Below, in pieces: positions 17,020-26,307 of a DNA stretch of 64,000 bases (its first letter is position 1; every line of letters starts with the position of its first letter). Under the pieces are notes generated by a model that had not been told where the DNA came from, made no database searches, and worked only from the letters and a program-made list of their open reading frames with translations. This stretch comes from DALYJJ01 sp033763935 (GTDB taxonomy: Bacteria; Acidobacteriota; Terriglobia; Bryobacterales; Bryobacteraceae): contig JANRJO010000065.1 in the NCBI GenBank assembly GCA_033763935.1, positions 39,249 through 103,248 on the forward strand, written 5' to 3'. The position numbers and the translations under genes were made by a program.

Positions 17020-18852
17020 CTACCGCAGCGGCGACGCCCCCGTTGCCTGCGCCGGCGCCTCGATCCCCAACAATTGCGCCACCAGAGGCGCTACATCGAT
17101 CACCTTCACCCGCGGCCACGTCCCCCCTTTCGGCAGCCGCGGCCCCCGCCCGATCAGAATCGCCAGCATATCCGCCCGCGTCGGCAGGAATCCGTGATTC
17201 CCCAGCGGCGCCTCCGCGCGCCCCACCACCGGCGCATCTTTGTCCCGCGTGAACGAATACCCGCGCGCGTACTCGAAATACAGGTCGCCGCTGTGCGGCC
17301 CGCCAATCCCGAACCGCTCCCCATCCGTCTCCGGCCGGAAGAACTCGGTGAACACCGGCTGCCCGGTCTCCGGGTCCTTCACCCGGGCTAGAACCGACTG
17401 CGCCTCCGCCACCACCGCCTTCCTCTGCTCCGGCGGCACCGTCCCCTTCTTCCAGTCCGTCGTGTTCACAACCAGGAAGTTGTAGACGTGCGTGACGCGG
17501 TCCGCCTGCCCCGCCTCCCGCAGCAGCCGGTCGATGTTCACGTGCTTCCACACCGGCGCCATGCCGTGGTCGCTCGTGAACAACACCGTCCCGTCCTTCG
17601 CCGCCAGGTCCGCGAACGCGTCCACCGCGCGGTTCAGCGCCACGTACGCCCAACGCCGGTAGAACGTGTACCGGTCGCGCAGCGCCTTGGAAACCCCTGG
17701 CGTCGACTCGTGCACCATCCCGTACCACGCATGGTCGACCTCGTCCGGGTAGTTCAGGTAGCCGATGAACAGCCGCGGCGAGAACCGCTTCGCCAGCCAC
17801 TCCGCCTGCCGCGTGTTCTGACGAATGACGAACTCCACCGCCTCTAGATAGAGCCTCTCGGCCGACCCGTCCCCGCCCTTGTACGACAGCTCTCCCAACC
17901 CCCCACGCCCGAGCAACCGCCCGGGACCGTTCCCAACAAACGCGCCCGTCTCCGCCAGCATCTGGTCCCGCTGCGCGTCCGCGTCCGCGCCGCCGTTGTA
18001 ATACCCCAACTCCTGCAAGGGCGTCTGCAACAGCAGGAAGTCGGAGGCGTCCGCCGTCAACCCGGTCAGCCGGAAGTGCGTCACCAACCCGGGCGCTACC
18101 GTCAATCCCGCGCTGAAGTACCGCGCCAGGGCCCGCCTCCGCGGCAGCTCCGTCTCGAGCGCCTGCGACTCCACCCGCACCCGCCCTCCCTTCGGATCCG
18201 CGGCCACGAACAGGTCCTTCGCCGTCGCTGCCCCGTACAGGGTGTACGGCTTCGCGCTCCACGAGAAACACCGCACCGCACCCGATACCAGCGGCACGAA
18301 AACCGCGCAATCCTCCGCCTTCACGTCCGCGCCCCGCACCACCTGGTACGGCGCCACCTCCCGCGTCTGGTACCCGTTCACCACCACCGGCGGCGTCTTC
18401 GACCCCGGCGCCGTATTGATCGGCAAGAACGGAAACGCCTGCGTCGCCTGGTAAGCCACCGCGCTCACCCCTTGCCGCGCCGCCGCCGCCCAAATGGGCT
18501 CCGCCTTCAGACTCTCCGCGCGGAATCCGATCGCCCACTCGCGAAACTCATGCTCGGCCCGCGGCGTCCGGGGCACCGAGTTCCCCGAGATCCCGTTCAC
18601 CGCCCCATACGCGCCCGTAAACAACGCCGCGTGCGTATTCGCCGTCGTGCTGGGCATGTGCGGCACCGCTCCCTGCGCCACCACGCCCTCCCGCGCAATC
18701 TTCTTGAGAGCCGTCAACTCCTCGGCCACCGGGTCTTCCGTGAACCGCTCGTAGCCCATCCCGTCCAGGCTCACCAGCACGACGCGCGATTGGGCGCCGG
18801 CCTGCATCGCGAATGCCGCTGCCAACAGCCAACAGAAGCTAAGCCGCGCCAT
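17020..18852 (-). CDS. Exported alkaline-phosphatase-superfamily phosphodiesterase
   Basis: A 610-residue protein with a signal peptide (MARLSFCWLLAAAFAMQAGA). The alkaline phosphatase/NPP fold is shown by VVLVSLDGMGYERF (metal Asp), MPSTTANTHAALFTG (nucleophilic Thr), YPDEVDHAWYG (Asp and His), FTSDHGMAP (Asp-His pair) and, near the end, GGPHSGDLYFEY. It probably hydrolyses a phosphodiester or phosphomonoester in the periplasm. It lies downstream of the dienelactone hydrolase gene and overlaps it by 14 bp, so the two are co-translated. NPP-type nucleotide pyrophosphatase or a related phosphonate/sulfate hydrolase cannot be separated by eye. Confidence 0.85.
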   Translation of the reverse strand: MARLSFCWLLAAAFAMQAGAQSRVVLVSLDGMGYERFTEDPVAEELTALKKIAREGVVAQGAVPHMPSTTANTHAALFTGAYGAVNGISGNSVPRTPRAEHEFREWAIGFRAESLKAEPIWAAAARQGVSAVAYQATQAFPFLPINTAPGSKTPPVVVNGYQTREVAPYQVVRGADVKAEDCAVFVPLVSGAVRCFSWSAKPYTLYGAATAKDLFVAADPKGGRVRVESQALETELPRRRALARYFSAGLTVAPGLVTHFRLTGLTADASDFLLLQTPLQELGYYNGGADADAQRDQMLAETGAFVGNGPGRLLGRGGLGELSYKGGDGSAERLYLEAVEFVIRQNTRQAEWLAKRFSPRLFIGYLNYPDEVDHAWYGMVHESTPGVSKALRDRYTFYRRWAYVALNRAVDAFADLAAKDGTVLFTSDHGMAPVWKHVNIDRLLREAGQADRVTHVYNFLVVNTTDWKKGTVPPEQRKAVVAEAQSVLARVKDPETGQPVFTEFFRPETDGERFGIGGPHSGDLYFEYARGYSFTRDKDAPVVGRAEAPLGNHGFLPTRADMLAILIGRGPRLPKGGTWPRVKVIDVAPLVAQLLGIEAPAQATGASPLR

Positions 18853-19714
18853 GCTTCTTGAACCAGTCCTGCAGCCGCTTCCAGCCGTCCTCGGCCATCT
18901 CCTTCCGGTAACTCGGCCGGTAGTCCGCGTGGAATCCGTGCGGCCCCTGCGGATACACCACGATCTCGGACTTCGAGTTCGCCGCCTTCAACGCCGCCCG
19001 CATCTTCTCCACCGTGTCCATCGGGATGCCCTGGTCCGCCTCGCCATACAGGCCCAGCACCGGCGCCTTCAACTGCCCCGCCACATCGATCGGCTGCTTC
19101 GGCTGTAGCGGCGAACTCGGCCGGTCCGCCCGCGGCAGCAGCGTCCCGTACCACGCCACTCCCGCCTTCAGCTTCGGCTGATGCGCGGCGTACAGCCACA
19201 CGATCCGCCCGCCCCAGCAGAAACCCGTCACGCCCAGTTTCCCGGTATTCGCCTTGCCCGTCTTCTCCGCCCACGCTACCGTCGCGTCCAGGTCCGACAT
19301 CACCTGCTCGTCGGGCACCTTCGAAACCACCTTGGAGATGATCTCCTGGAAGTTCTCCATCTTGCTCACGTCGCCCTGCCGCGCATACAACTCCGGCGCA
19401 ATCGCCAGGTGCCCCAGCTTTGCAAAGCGCCGGCAGATGTCTTTGATATGTTCGTGAACCCCGAAAATCTCTTGCACCACCAGCACCGTCGGGAATTTGC
19501 CGCCCTTGGCCGGCATCGCCCGGTACGCCGGGATCTCGACATCCTTCGTCGGGATCTTCACCTCGCCCGCCTCCAGCCCCTGCGTGTCCGTGGTGATCAT
19601 CGTCTGACCCACCACCGGTTGAACGGCCAGCGCAAACCCGGAGATCAGCCCGTTCATTACCTGTCGTCGGTCCAGATCCATCTTCGGTAACAGACTATCC
19701 AGTTGATCTTGCAT
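18839..19714 (-). CDS. Exported dienelactone hydrolase family protein
   Basis: A 291-residue alpha/beta hydrolase. The N-terminus (MDLDRRQVMNGLISGFALAV) carries an RR pair and hydrophobic stretch, a likely Tat signal; the 12 residues before it could be a mis-called extension, so the start may be 19678. Catalytic parts: VVQEIFG (Glu that activates Cys), GVTGFCWGGR (Cys nucleophile), LYGEADQGIP (Asp) and PQGPHGFHADYR (His). It hydrolyses lactones or similar esters. The first gene of a minus-strand pair with the phosphodiesterase; it is divergent from the topoisomerase gene, with 57 bp between starts. Confidence 0.85.
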   Translation of the reverse strand: MQDQLDSLLPKMDLDRRQVMNGLISGFALAVQPVVGQTMITTDTQGLEAGEVKIPTKDVEIPAYRAMPAKGGKFPTVLVVQEIFGVHEHIKDICRRFAKLGHLAIAPELYARQGDVSKMENFQEIISKVVSKVPDEQVMSDLDATVAWAEKTGKANTGKLGVTGFCWGGRIVWLYAAHQPKLKAGVAWYGTLLPRADRPSSPLQPKQPIDVAGQLKAPVLGLYGEADQGIPMDTVEKMRAALKAANSKSEIVVYPQGPHGFHADYRPSYRKEMAEDGWKRLQDWFKKHGAA

Positions 19715-19771
19715 GCTGCCAATCGTACCGCAGGGAAACTGCGATCTCTGTGTCCGAATCTAACCAGGTGA

Positions 19772-20869
19772 ATGCGAAGGAAGAAACAGCCGGATCTGCC
19801 CCTCGACCCCGTACAGTCGGCCCTCATCGCAGGTTTGCGCTACGTGCGGCCCTACGGTCCCGGCATCGTTCGTAAGCGGTCCGGCCGAGGTTTCACCTAC
19901 ATCGGCGTCGACAGCAGGCCCGTCCGTGACCGAGCCACTCTCGATCGTATCCGCTCACTCGTCATCCCCCCTGGCTGGGCTGACGTCTGGATCTGCCCCC
20001 TCGCCAACGGGCACCTCCAGGCCATCGGCCGCGACGCCAAAGGGAGGAAGCAATACCGCTACCACCCGCAGTACCGCGAGGTCCGCGACGCCACGAAATT
20101 CACCAAGATGATGGCCTTCGGCGCCGCACTGCCCAAAATCCGTGTGCAGGTCGATCAGGACATCCGCCTTCCCGGCCTCACCAAACGAAAAGTTGTCGCC
20201 GCCGCCGTCAAACTCCTCGACGCCACCGGGATGCGCGTGGGCAACGAGGAGTACGCCAAGACCAACGAGTCCTACGGCCTGACCACGCTCCGTGATCACC
20301 ACGTCGAGATCGCCGGCCACCGCCTCAAGTTCCAATTTCGCGGCAAAAGCGGCCAGGACCAGGAGATCGAGCTCACCGACCGCCGCCTCGCGAAGATCGT
20401 CAAGGACTGCCAGGATATCCCCGGTTACGAACTATTCCAGTACGTCGACGACACCGGCGAGACCGCCCGCCTCGACTCGGGCGACATCAACGATTACCTT
20501 CGCGAAATCACCGGTGAGGAGTTCACCGCCAAAGACTTTCGCACCTGGAACGGCACCGGCCTCATGGCGCTCGAACTCGAAGCCGTCGGCCCCTGCGACA
20601 CGGTCACGGTGCGCAAGAAGAATGTCGTCGCTTCGGTCAAATCCGTTGCCGCCAAGCTGGGCAACCGCCCCGCCACCTGCCGCAAGTACTACATCCACCC
20701 CGCCATCCTCGACGCCTACGAGGATGGCTCCCTCTTCGAAGCCTTCAATAAGTGCCCTACCGCCGACCCTACCGACGAAGCGGCCCTTCGCCGCGAGGAA
20801 CAGTGCATCATGAACGTCATCCAGACGTTCCTCGAACGCGCCGCCACCGTCGCCCGCAAAGCCGCCTGA
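19772..20869 (+). CDS. DNA topoisomerase IB (poxvirus-like)
   Basis: A 365-residue type IB topoisomerase that relaxes supercoils by a 3'-phosphotyrosine intermediate. The N-terminal domain (IRSLVIPPGWADVWICPLANGHLQAIGRDAKGRKQY, given here only as the family landmark region) precedes the catalytic core. The Arg is in TGMRVGNEEYAK, the Lys in LKFQFRGKSG, the second Arg in DFRTWNGT, and the Tyr nucleophile in CRKYYIHPAI (about residue 306). The usual FRTWAGT has N instead of A here. It is alone between divergent and convergent minus-strand genes. Role: chromosome topology; many acidobacteria carry one copy. Confidence 0.93.
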   Translation: MRRKKQPDLPLDPVQSALIAGLRYVRPYGPGIVRKRSGRGFTYIGVDSRPVRDRATLDRIRSLVIPPGWADVWICPLANGHLQAIGRDAKGRKQYRYHPQYREVRDATKFTKMMAFGAALPKIRVQVDQDIRLPGLTKRKVVAAAVKLLDATGMRVGNEEYAKTNESYGLTTLRDHHVEIAGHRLKFQFRGKSGQDQEIELTDRRLAKIVKDCQDIPGYELFQYVDDTGETARLDSGDINDYLREITGEEFTAKDFRTWNGTGLMALELEAVGPCDTVTVRKKNVVASVKSVAAKLGNRPATCRKYYIHPAILDAYEDGSLFEAFNKCPTADPTDEAALRREEQCIMNVIQTFLERAATVARKAA

Positions 20870-20872
20870 GGG

Positions 20873-21418
20873 CTAGAACCGCCGCGGAAAACCCGAGAAC
20901 CCTAAAGACGCCAGCTTTTCCCCCGTCTCATTCAACTCCGACCGCTTCAACGGCCCCACCAGCACGCGGAACACGTTCTCCTTCACGCCCGGCACAAACC
21001 GCGCCGGCATGTTCTTCCGCTTGAGCACTTCAACGAACACCTCGGCCATGCCGCGCTCCACCGAGCCTACCTGCATATACAACTCCCCCGTCCCCGGCTC
21101 GGGGTCCGGATCCGCCTGCACCGCCGGCACCACCGGCTCGGGCGCCCTCTTGGGCATCACGGGTAACATCGCCGCCGTCGCAGTCCCATAGGATGCGGCC
21201 TTAGTTACCGCCGGCGGGTCCACTACCAATACCTGCCCCGGCCCTTTGCTCATGGCCGTGCTGCCGTCCCGCGCGAATTGCGCCGCGGTCACCGCCCGGC
21301 CCGCCATGTACGCCACGCCTGCTACCACGCCCATCTGCATCAGCAGTAGGAACAATGTCGTCGCCAACTGCCTCTGTCCCAAGACGATCTCGAACTTGCC
21401 TTCCGTCTTCTCGATCAT
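20873..21418 (-). CDS. SPOR-domain membrane protein
   Basis: A 181-residue protein with one transmembrane helix near residues 18-40 (LATTLFLLLMQMGVVAGVAY), a Pro/Ala-rich linker (about residues 60-105) and a C-terminal SPOR domain (ELYMQVGSVERGMAEVFVE, then FRVLVGPLKRSELNETGEK). The N-terminus, rather Glu/Lys-rich (MIEKTEGKFEIVLGQRQ), would be cytosolic. SPOR domains bind denuded septal peptidoglycan, so it is likely a divisome-associated protein. Its stop is 3 bp from the topoisomerase stop, in convergent orientation. No cell-division gene is adjacent. Confidence 0.82.
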   Translation of the reverse strand: MIEKTEGKFEIVLGQRQLATTLFLLLMQMGVVAGVAYMAGRAVTAAQFARDGSTAMSKGPGQVLVVDPPAVTKAASYGTATAAMLPVMPKRAPEPVVPAVQADPDPEPGTGELYMQVGSVERGMAEVFVEVLKRKNMPARFVPGVKENVFRVLVGPLKRSELNETGEKLASLGFSGFPRRF

Positions 21419-21532
21419 GGAACCTCCGCCTGACTCAGCTATCGGCGGAACCCCCCGGTGCCATTAGAGCCTCTCCCCCTAATTTTCAGCGATTCCCCCG
21501 ATCGGCCTACGGATTTCCCCTATCGCCGCCGC

Positions 21533-23335
21533 TCACCAGAGATAGTCCTTCGCCTGCTCCCGCCGCTCATAGCTATCCAATATGTGAACCACCCTCAGCT
21601 TCTTCAACTTCGTTGGCGATAACGCCCCAATCGGCACATACAAGATCGCCCGCCCCAAATGCGCCGCCACCGACCGGAAAATGCTCCGCGGCGGCTTGGC
21701 CGCCACGTACACCACCAACCGCTCCACCGAGTAATCCAGCCCCGCCAGCAACAGCCGCTCCGCCTTCGTCTCCGCGAACTCGTAATCCGGATCCCCCCAA
21801 ACGTCGTACATCCGTCGCGCAGGCAGGGCCATCAGAAAACCGCCGTACTCCGCCCGCCCGATCCCCGGTCCCACCAGGTGGTCCCACGGGTGCGTCGAGT
21901 AAAACGCCATGTCCGACTCGTTCTGGCTCTCCCCCAGCCACGTCGTCGTATAGTTGTACCGCTCGTCCCGGTCGTCGTCGAAGATCACGACCACCGCCCC
22001 CACCTCGCCCTGCACGCGATCGAACCGCCGGACATAAATCCGCCCCTCATGCCAGTTCCGAATCGTCTCCCGCAGGTCCACCCCGTCGAAGATCGAGGTC
22101 GTGAACGGCTCCACCCGCACCCGTTCCTCGCTCACCAGGCTCTTCGCCTTCTGCTTCAGGAACCGCCCGTACTCCTCGATGACTAGGTCCTCGGGCGGGT
22201 ACGAACAAATCGACTGCCCATCCAACTCCCGCGCCCACTCCCCCGGCCGCGGTTCCTTCTTCCTCTCCTTCAGCCCGCGCGGCCGCAAACGCTGCTTCGG
22301 CCGCGGCAGCCTCCTCCGCAGTCTCAACTTGCGCGTCCGCAGGAACACTTCGTCCCCTGATAAGTTCACCGTCTCTAAGTCCGACTCCGCCCTCTGCGGC
22401 GGATACCGCTGCGCCGCCGCCCAGACCTCCCACCCGTAGTTATCGTCCACCACCGATCGCGCCGCTACGGTAAGGTCAAATAAGTTCGCCACTAACAAGC
22501 CGTCTAACTGCGCCAGGTTGCGCGTGTATCGCGCCATCATCCGCCGCTGCCAGTGCGCAATCTTCTGCCCCGTGTTCTTGACGTACTCCGCCTCTGCCTC
22601 TCGCAGCAGCGCATACTGCACCTTCACCCGGTCCGGCAGTTCGCCGCGGTCCTGCTCGTAGCGCCACTGTAAGTAAGGGATCTCGGCCGTGATCTCGTTC
22701 AGGCAGTCCGGATGCGCATTCACCGTCTGCGCCTCCAGTCGCTTGCCGCGCGCCACGGGCTCGCCCTGAGGTTTCTCCATGGCGTCGAGCAGAGCATGTA
22801 GCATGTTCAGCGATACCACCACCATCACCTGAGCCAGCGGGTCCGACCCCTGTAACTTCCACGCCATCGCCGCCGCGTGCTCTTCCATCTCCTCCGTGCG
22901 CGCCTGGGGATGCAGCCGGTACTGCTCGACATACCGCTCGTAACCGAGCCGCTGAATAGAATAAGGATCAGGATACGAATCCAGTAAGTGGGGCCTTTCT
23001 CCTGTCAGCGGCTCGAGAAACGCCACCTTCGCTCCCACCTCGAGCGCCGTCCGCACCGCCTCCGTAAACGGATCGCAAGGCTCCACCGGCACGTACACCG
23101 CCCGGTCCTCCTCCGCCGGGTCCTCCCACACCAGCACGGAGATCTCCGGTAGCCGCGCCAGCGCCTCCAGCAACGCTGACTCCAACGCCTCCGGTAACTC
23201 TACAGCCACGACGCCCGGCCGCGCCGCCAGAATCCGCCGGCGTACCTCGTAGGCAAACTCCAGCCTGCCCGGGGCTACCGGAAGATACTCGTAGTTACCC
23301 CGCTTCAGCGAACCAGGATCAGCTCCGGGGAACAT
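21533..23335 (-). CDS. Large uncharacterised protein coupled to a MoxR ATPase
   Basis: About 600 residues. ATG 23335 (MFPGADPGSLKRGNYEYL) is chosen over 23434 because the longer start would extend 99 bp further into the MoxR gene with Arg-rich, non-conserved sequence. Residues 20-200 have alternating strands and helices (RPGVVAVELPEALESALLEALARLP, KVAFLEPLTG, EEHAAAMAWKL then VMVVVSLNMLHALLDAME) that recall the TraB/ChaN-like fold of proteins linked to MoxR/vWA systems; this is a tentative reading. A basic linker (RLRRRLPRPKQRLRPRG) follows, then a C-terminal domain (VGAVVVIFDDDRDERYNYTTT). TTA leucine codons are unusually common. No enzymatic motif can be asserted. Confidence 0.55.
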   Translation of the reverse strand: MFPGADPGSLKRGNYEYLPVAPGRLEFAYEVRRRILAARPGVVAVELPEALESALLEALARLPEISVLVWEDPAEEDRAVYVPVEPCDPFTEAVRTALEVGAKVAFLEPLTGERPHLLDSYPDPYSIQRLGYERYVEQYRLHPQARTEEMEEHAAAMAWKLQGSDPLAQVMVVVSLNMLHALLDAMEKPQGEPVARGKRLEAQTVNAHPDCLNEITAEIPYLQWRYEQDRGELPDRVKVQYALLREAEAEYVKNTGQKIAHWQRRMMARYTRNLAQLDGLLVANLFDLTVAARSVVDDNYGWEVWAAAQRYPPQRAESDLETVNLSGDEVFLRTRKLRLRRRLPRPKQRLRPRGLKERKKEPRPGEWARELDGQSICSYPPEDLVIEEYGRFLKQKAKSLVSEERVRVEPFTTSIFDGVDLRETIRNWHEGRIYVRRFDRVQGEVGAVVVIFDDDRDERYNYTTTWLGESQNESDMAFYSTHPWDHLVGPGIGRAEYGGFLMALPARRMYDVWGDPDYEFAETKAERLLLAGLDYSVERLVVYVAAKPPRSIFRSVAAHLGRAILYVPIGALSPTKLKKLRVVHILDSYERREQAKDYLW

Positions 23336-24146
23336 ACCGCAGCGCCTCGGAACCCAGCGTGTCGTCGATCGCCCGCTGCAGCGCGTCCCGAAGGGAATAG
23401 GAGGCCTCGGGCGACTTCCGCAGCTTAGTCGCATACCTGCCGATGGTGATCCCGTCCCGCACCGTGTACCGCTCCTCCGCTGCGTGCGCCTGCTGCAGAA
23501 ACTCCGTCACGTAGAGTAAGATCTGCTCCTCCGTGAAGGGTAAGTTCTCCCGCAGGATCTCGTACTCCTCCGCGCGCTCCGGAAAGTCGATCAGAATCTG
23601 CGGCTGCAGCCGGCTGTGGATATACTCCGGCAAGTCGAAGGTCGAAGCGTCGTCGTTCATCGTCGCCACAATGCGGAACAACGGATGCGCCCGCACCTTG
23701 ATCCCCGCCACAATCGACTCCACATACCGCCGGTTATCCAGCAGCGGCGCCAGCGACGCCCAGCTCTTCTCGCTCATCCGGTTGCCTTCGTCCAGGATGC
23801 AGATCCCGCCCCTCAGCATCGCCGTCACCAGCGGCGACGCCACATACCGCAGCCTTCCCGCCGCCTCGATCACCGGCTGCACCAGCAGGTCCTCCGGCCG
23901 CGTGTCCACTGTCGCCTGCATGATGTACACTTCCCGCTTCAGCCGCTTCGCCGCGGCATACGCCAGCGACGTCTTCCCCACTCCCGGCTTCCCCAACAGC
24001 CGCGGATTCATCGGCAGATCCGCCTCGTCAATCACCAGCCACGCCGCCAGCAACTGACGCATCACTTCGTCCTGCCCCACCCATCGCACCGGCAGCTCGT
24101 CCGGATGCGCCAGGTGCAGCGTGACGCCTTCGATCTCCACGGTCAT
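23319..24146 (-). CDS. MoxR-family AAA+ ATPase
   Basis: A 275-residue AAA+ ATPase. Walker A is GKPGVGKTSLAYAAAK (about residue 53), Walker B GGICILDEGNRMSEK, sensor 1 RIVATMND, and an Arg-finger region follows near LPEYIHSRLQPQ. MoxR ATPases remodel partner proteins, commonly with vWA-domain subunits. Here no vWA gene is seen; the coupled partner is the 600-residue protein downstream, overlapping by 17 bp. The N-terminal 25 residues (IEGVTLHLAHPDELPVRWVG) are the lid approach. The gene is 23 nt after fumC on the same chromosome side but the same strand order makes cotranscription with fumC uncertain. Confidence 0.85.
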   Translation of the reverse strand: MTVEIEGVTLHLAHPDELPVRWVGQDEVMRQLLAAWLVIDEADLPMNPRLLGKPGVGKTSLAYAAAKRLKREVYIMQATVDTRPEDLLVQPVIEAAGRLRYVASPLVTAMLRGGICILDEGNRMSEKSWASLAPLLDNRRYVESIVAGIKVRAHPLFRIVATMNDDASTFDLPEYIHSRLQPQILIDFPERAEEYEILRENLPFTEEQILLYVTEFLQQAHAAEERYTVRDGITIGRYATKLRKSPEASYSLRDALQRAIDDTLGSEALRYVPRS

Positions 24147-24168
24147 ACGAACGATTGTAACTGTCCGG

Positions 24169-25521
24169 TCACACCTGCTTCGCCGGATCCAGCAACTCCG
24201 CCAGCCGCTCCGGTACTAGCCCGCTCCGTTCCGCCCCCACCTCCCGCACCGTCCGCCCCGTACTGTACGCCTCCTTCGCAATCCCCGCCGCCTTTTCGTA
24301 CCCGATCTCCGGTACTAAGGAGGTCACCAGTGCCAGCGATTGCTCGATATAACCCTCCGCCCGCGCAGGGTCCGCCTCTAACCCCTCCACCAGCCGCGCG
24401 CGAAAGGTCTCCGCTGAATTCGCCAGTAACTCGATCGAGTCGAGTAAGTCATACGCCATCAACGGCATCATCGCGTTCAACTCGAAATGGCCGCCCGCGC
24501 AGCACCACGCGATTGCCGCGTCGTGCCCCACTACCTGCGCGCATGCCATCACCAGGCTCTCCGCAATCACCGGGTTCACCTTCCCCGGCATGATGCTCGA
24601 GCCCGGCTGCACCGCCGGCAGCCGCAACTCCCCCAGCCCGCACCGCGGCCCCGAGCCCAGCAGCCGAATATCGTTCGCGATCTTCACCAGGCCCACCGCG
24701 CACGCCTTCAGTGCTCCGCTCAAGAACGCGATCCCATCCCGCGCCGCCTGCGCCTCGAAGTGATTCTCCGCCTCACGGAACGGTAGCCCCGTCCACTCCG
24801 CCAGCAGCCGAATCACCGCCGGCGCGAACCCCGGCGGGGCGTTCAAACCCGTTCCGACCGCCGTCCCCCCCAGCGGCAGCTCGTACAAGTCCGCCACCGC
24901 CCGCTCCACTCGCGATGCCCCTAACTCCACCTGCCGGGCGTACCCCGAAAACTCCTGCCCCAGCCGCATCGGCACCGCGTCCTGCAGGTGCGTGCGCCCG
25001 ATCTTCAGCACGCCGTGAAACTCCACTGCCTTCGCCGCCAGTGCCCCCCGCAGCGCCCCCAACGCCGGCAGCAGCCGCCCGTGCACCTCCATCGCGGCGC
25101 TCACATTCATCGCTGTCGGGATCACGTCGTTGCTTGACTGCCCCCGGTTCACGTGATCGTTCGTGTGCACCCCCTCCCCCGCCAACCGCGCGATCACTTC
25201 ATTCGCATTCATGTTCGTCGAGGTGCCGCTCCCCGTCTGGTACACGTCCACCACGAACTCGCCATCATGCCGCCCCTCGGCCACCTCCCGGGCCGCCGCG
25301 GCAATCCGCCCGGCCATCTCTTCCGGCAGCCAGCGCCGCTCCCCGTTCACCTCCGCCGCCGCGGCCTTGATCAAACCCAGCGCGCGCACGAAAGGCCGCT
25401 GCAGCCGCGCCCCGCTGATCGGAAAGTTCACCACCGCTCGCGCCGTCTGCGCCCCGTACAAAGCCCCCGCCGGCACCTCCACCGTCCCCATCGTGTCCCG
25501 TTCCCAACGCGTCTCTGCCAT
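24169..25521 (-). CDS. fumC: Class II fumarate hydratase
   Basis: A 450-residue iron-independent fumarase (malate from fumarate in the TCA cycle). It starts MAETRWERDTMGTVEVPAGALYGAQTARAV as in the family; the 42 extra residues to an upstream start at 25647 are not conserved. Landmarks: TGSGTSTNMNANEVIARLAG, GRTHLQDAVPMRLGQEFSGY (active site His), GGTAVGTGLNAPPG and the fumarase/aspartase signature GSSIMPGKVNPVIAES. The 5' end is close to the divergent methyltransferase gene (117 bp). TTA codons (as in SLVPE, ELLA and DLLD) are frequent, unlike the fully GC-biased genes around. Confidence 0.95.
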   Translation of the reverse strand: MAETRWERDTMGTVEVPAGALYGAQTARAVVNFPISGARLQRPFVRALGLIKAAAAEVNGERRWLPEEMAGRIAAAAREVAEGRHDGEFVVDVYQTGSGTSTNMNANEVIARLAGEGVHTNDHVNRGQSSNDVIPTAMNVSAAMEVHGRLLPALGALRGALAAKAVEFHGVLKIGRTHLQDAVPMRLGQEFSGYARQVELGASRVERAVADLYELPLGGTAVGTGLNAPPGFAPAVIRLLAEWTGLPFREAENHFEAQAARDGIAFLSGALKACAVGLVKIANDIRLLGSGPRCGLGELRLPAVQPGSSIMPGKVNPVIAESLVMACAQVVGHDAAIAWCCAGGHFELNAMMPLMAYDLLDSIELLANSAETFRARLVEGLEADPARAEGYIEQSLALVTSLVPEIGYEKAAGIAKEAYSTGRTVREVGAERSGLVPERLAELLDPAKQV

Positions 25522-25637
25522 ACTCACTCGACGCACGCCCTTCCTCCAGCGCATCATGAAATTGCACCGCGCGCGCCCGTCAGATTGCCCCGCGTGAGAA
25601 GGTCTGGCGGCGGGTGGGATATACTCACAACGATCCC

Positions 25638-26273
25638 ATGAGAGCACTCCTCCGAGGCCTAGGCCGAGCTTTGTACTCAGTTACCACGGTCGGCGTAGGA
25701 AAGACCCATGCCTTTTCGCGATTCGGGATGTACCGCGCGATCGAGGCCTTTGGACAGAAGCACCGGTTCGAGGGACCGGTTCTCTCGATTAGCCACTCTC
25801 GCCACCTGCTGCCTCTCCTGAAGGTGGAGAACGCCGTAGTGACTGACGCGAATTACCCGGAAATCAATATCCTCAACCTCCCCTTTCCGGACGAATCGTT
25901 CAATCTAGTGGTTTCCGACCAGGTGTTCGAGCACATCAAAGGCCTGCCGTCCGATGCGTTTCGCGAGACGATGAGAGTCTTGAAGCCCGGGGGCTGGGCC
26001 CTGCATACCACGTGTTTCCTGACGCCCTACCATGGTCCCGGAGATTACTGGCGTTTCTCTCCGGAAGGTCTGCGTGAACTGGCGCTCAACTCGGGTGGAG
26101 GTGAGGTGTACGCCGGCGGACATGGTCACCCTCTTGAGTTGATCGTGAACGTTCTCGACTGGCGCCGCCTGCACGTCCCGGCTGCCTCCTGGCACCCGCT
26201 CCAAAAGCTGGCCGCCATGAATCGGGACTCCTACCACACCAACGTCTGGGTTCTGGTTCGCAAGCCGGCGTAG
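25638..26273 (+). CDS. SAM-dependent methyltransferase (Methyltransf_11 type)
   Basis: A 211-residue class I methyltransferase. The SAM Rossmann fold is represented by VLSISHSRHLLPLL (motif I degenerate, lacking the usual GxGxG) and LPFPDESFNLVVSDQVFEH (post-II), then MRVLKPGGWALHTTCF (post-III). The C-terminal FSPEGLRELALNSGGGEV and YHTNVWVLVRKP are typical of glycan- or polysaccharide-linked methyltransferases. ATG 25638 is chosen; an in-frame GTG 24 nt upstream exists. Codon use is less extremely GC-rich at third positions than in neighbours, so transfer is possible. Substrate unknown. Confidence 0.75.
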   Translation: MRALLRGLGRALYSVTTVGVGKTHAFSRFGMYRAIEAFGQKHRFEGPVLSISHSRHLLPLLKVENAVVTDANYPEINILNLPFPDESFNLVVSDQVFEHIKGLPSDAFRETMRVLKPGGWALHTTCFLTPYHGPGDYWRFSPEGLRELALNSGGGEVYAGGHGHPLELIVNVLDWRRLHVPAASWHPLQKLAAMNRDSYHTNVWVLVRKPA

Positions 26274-26307
26274 TTCCCTGTCCGGATCCTGCGATCATGG
26301 AGGCTGC

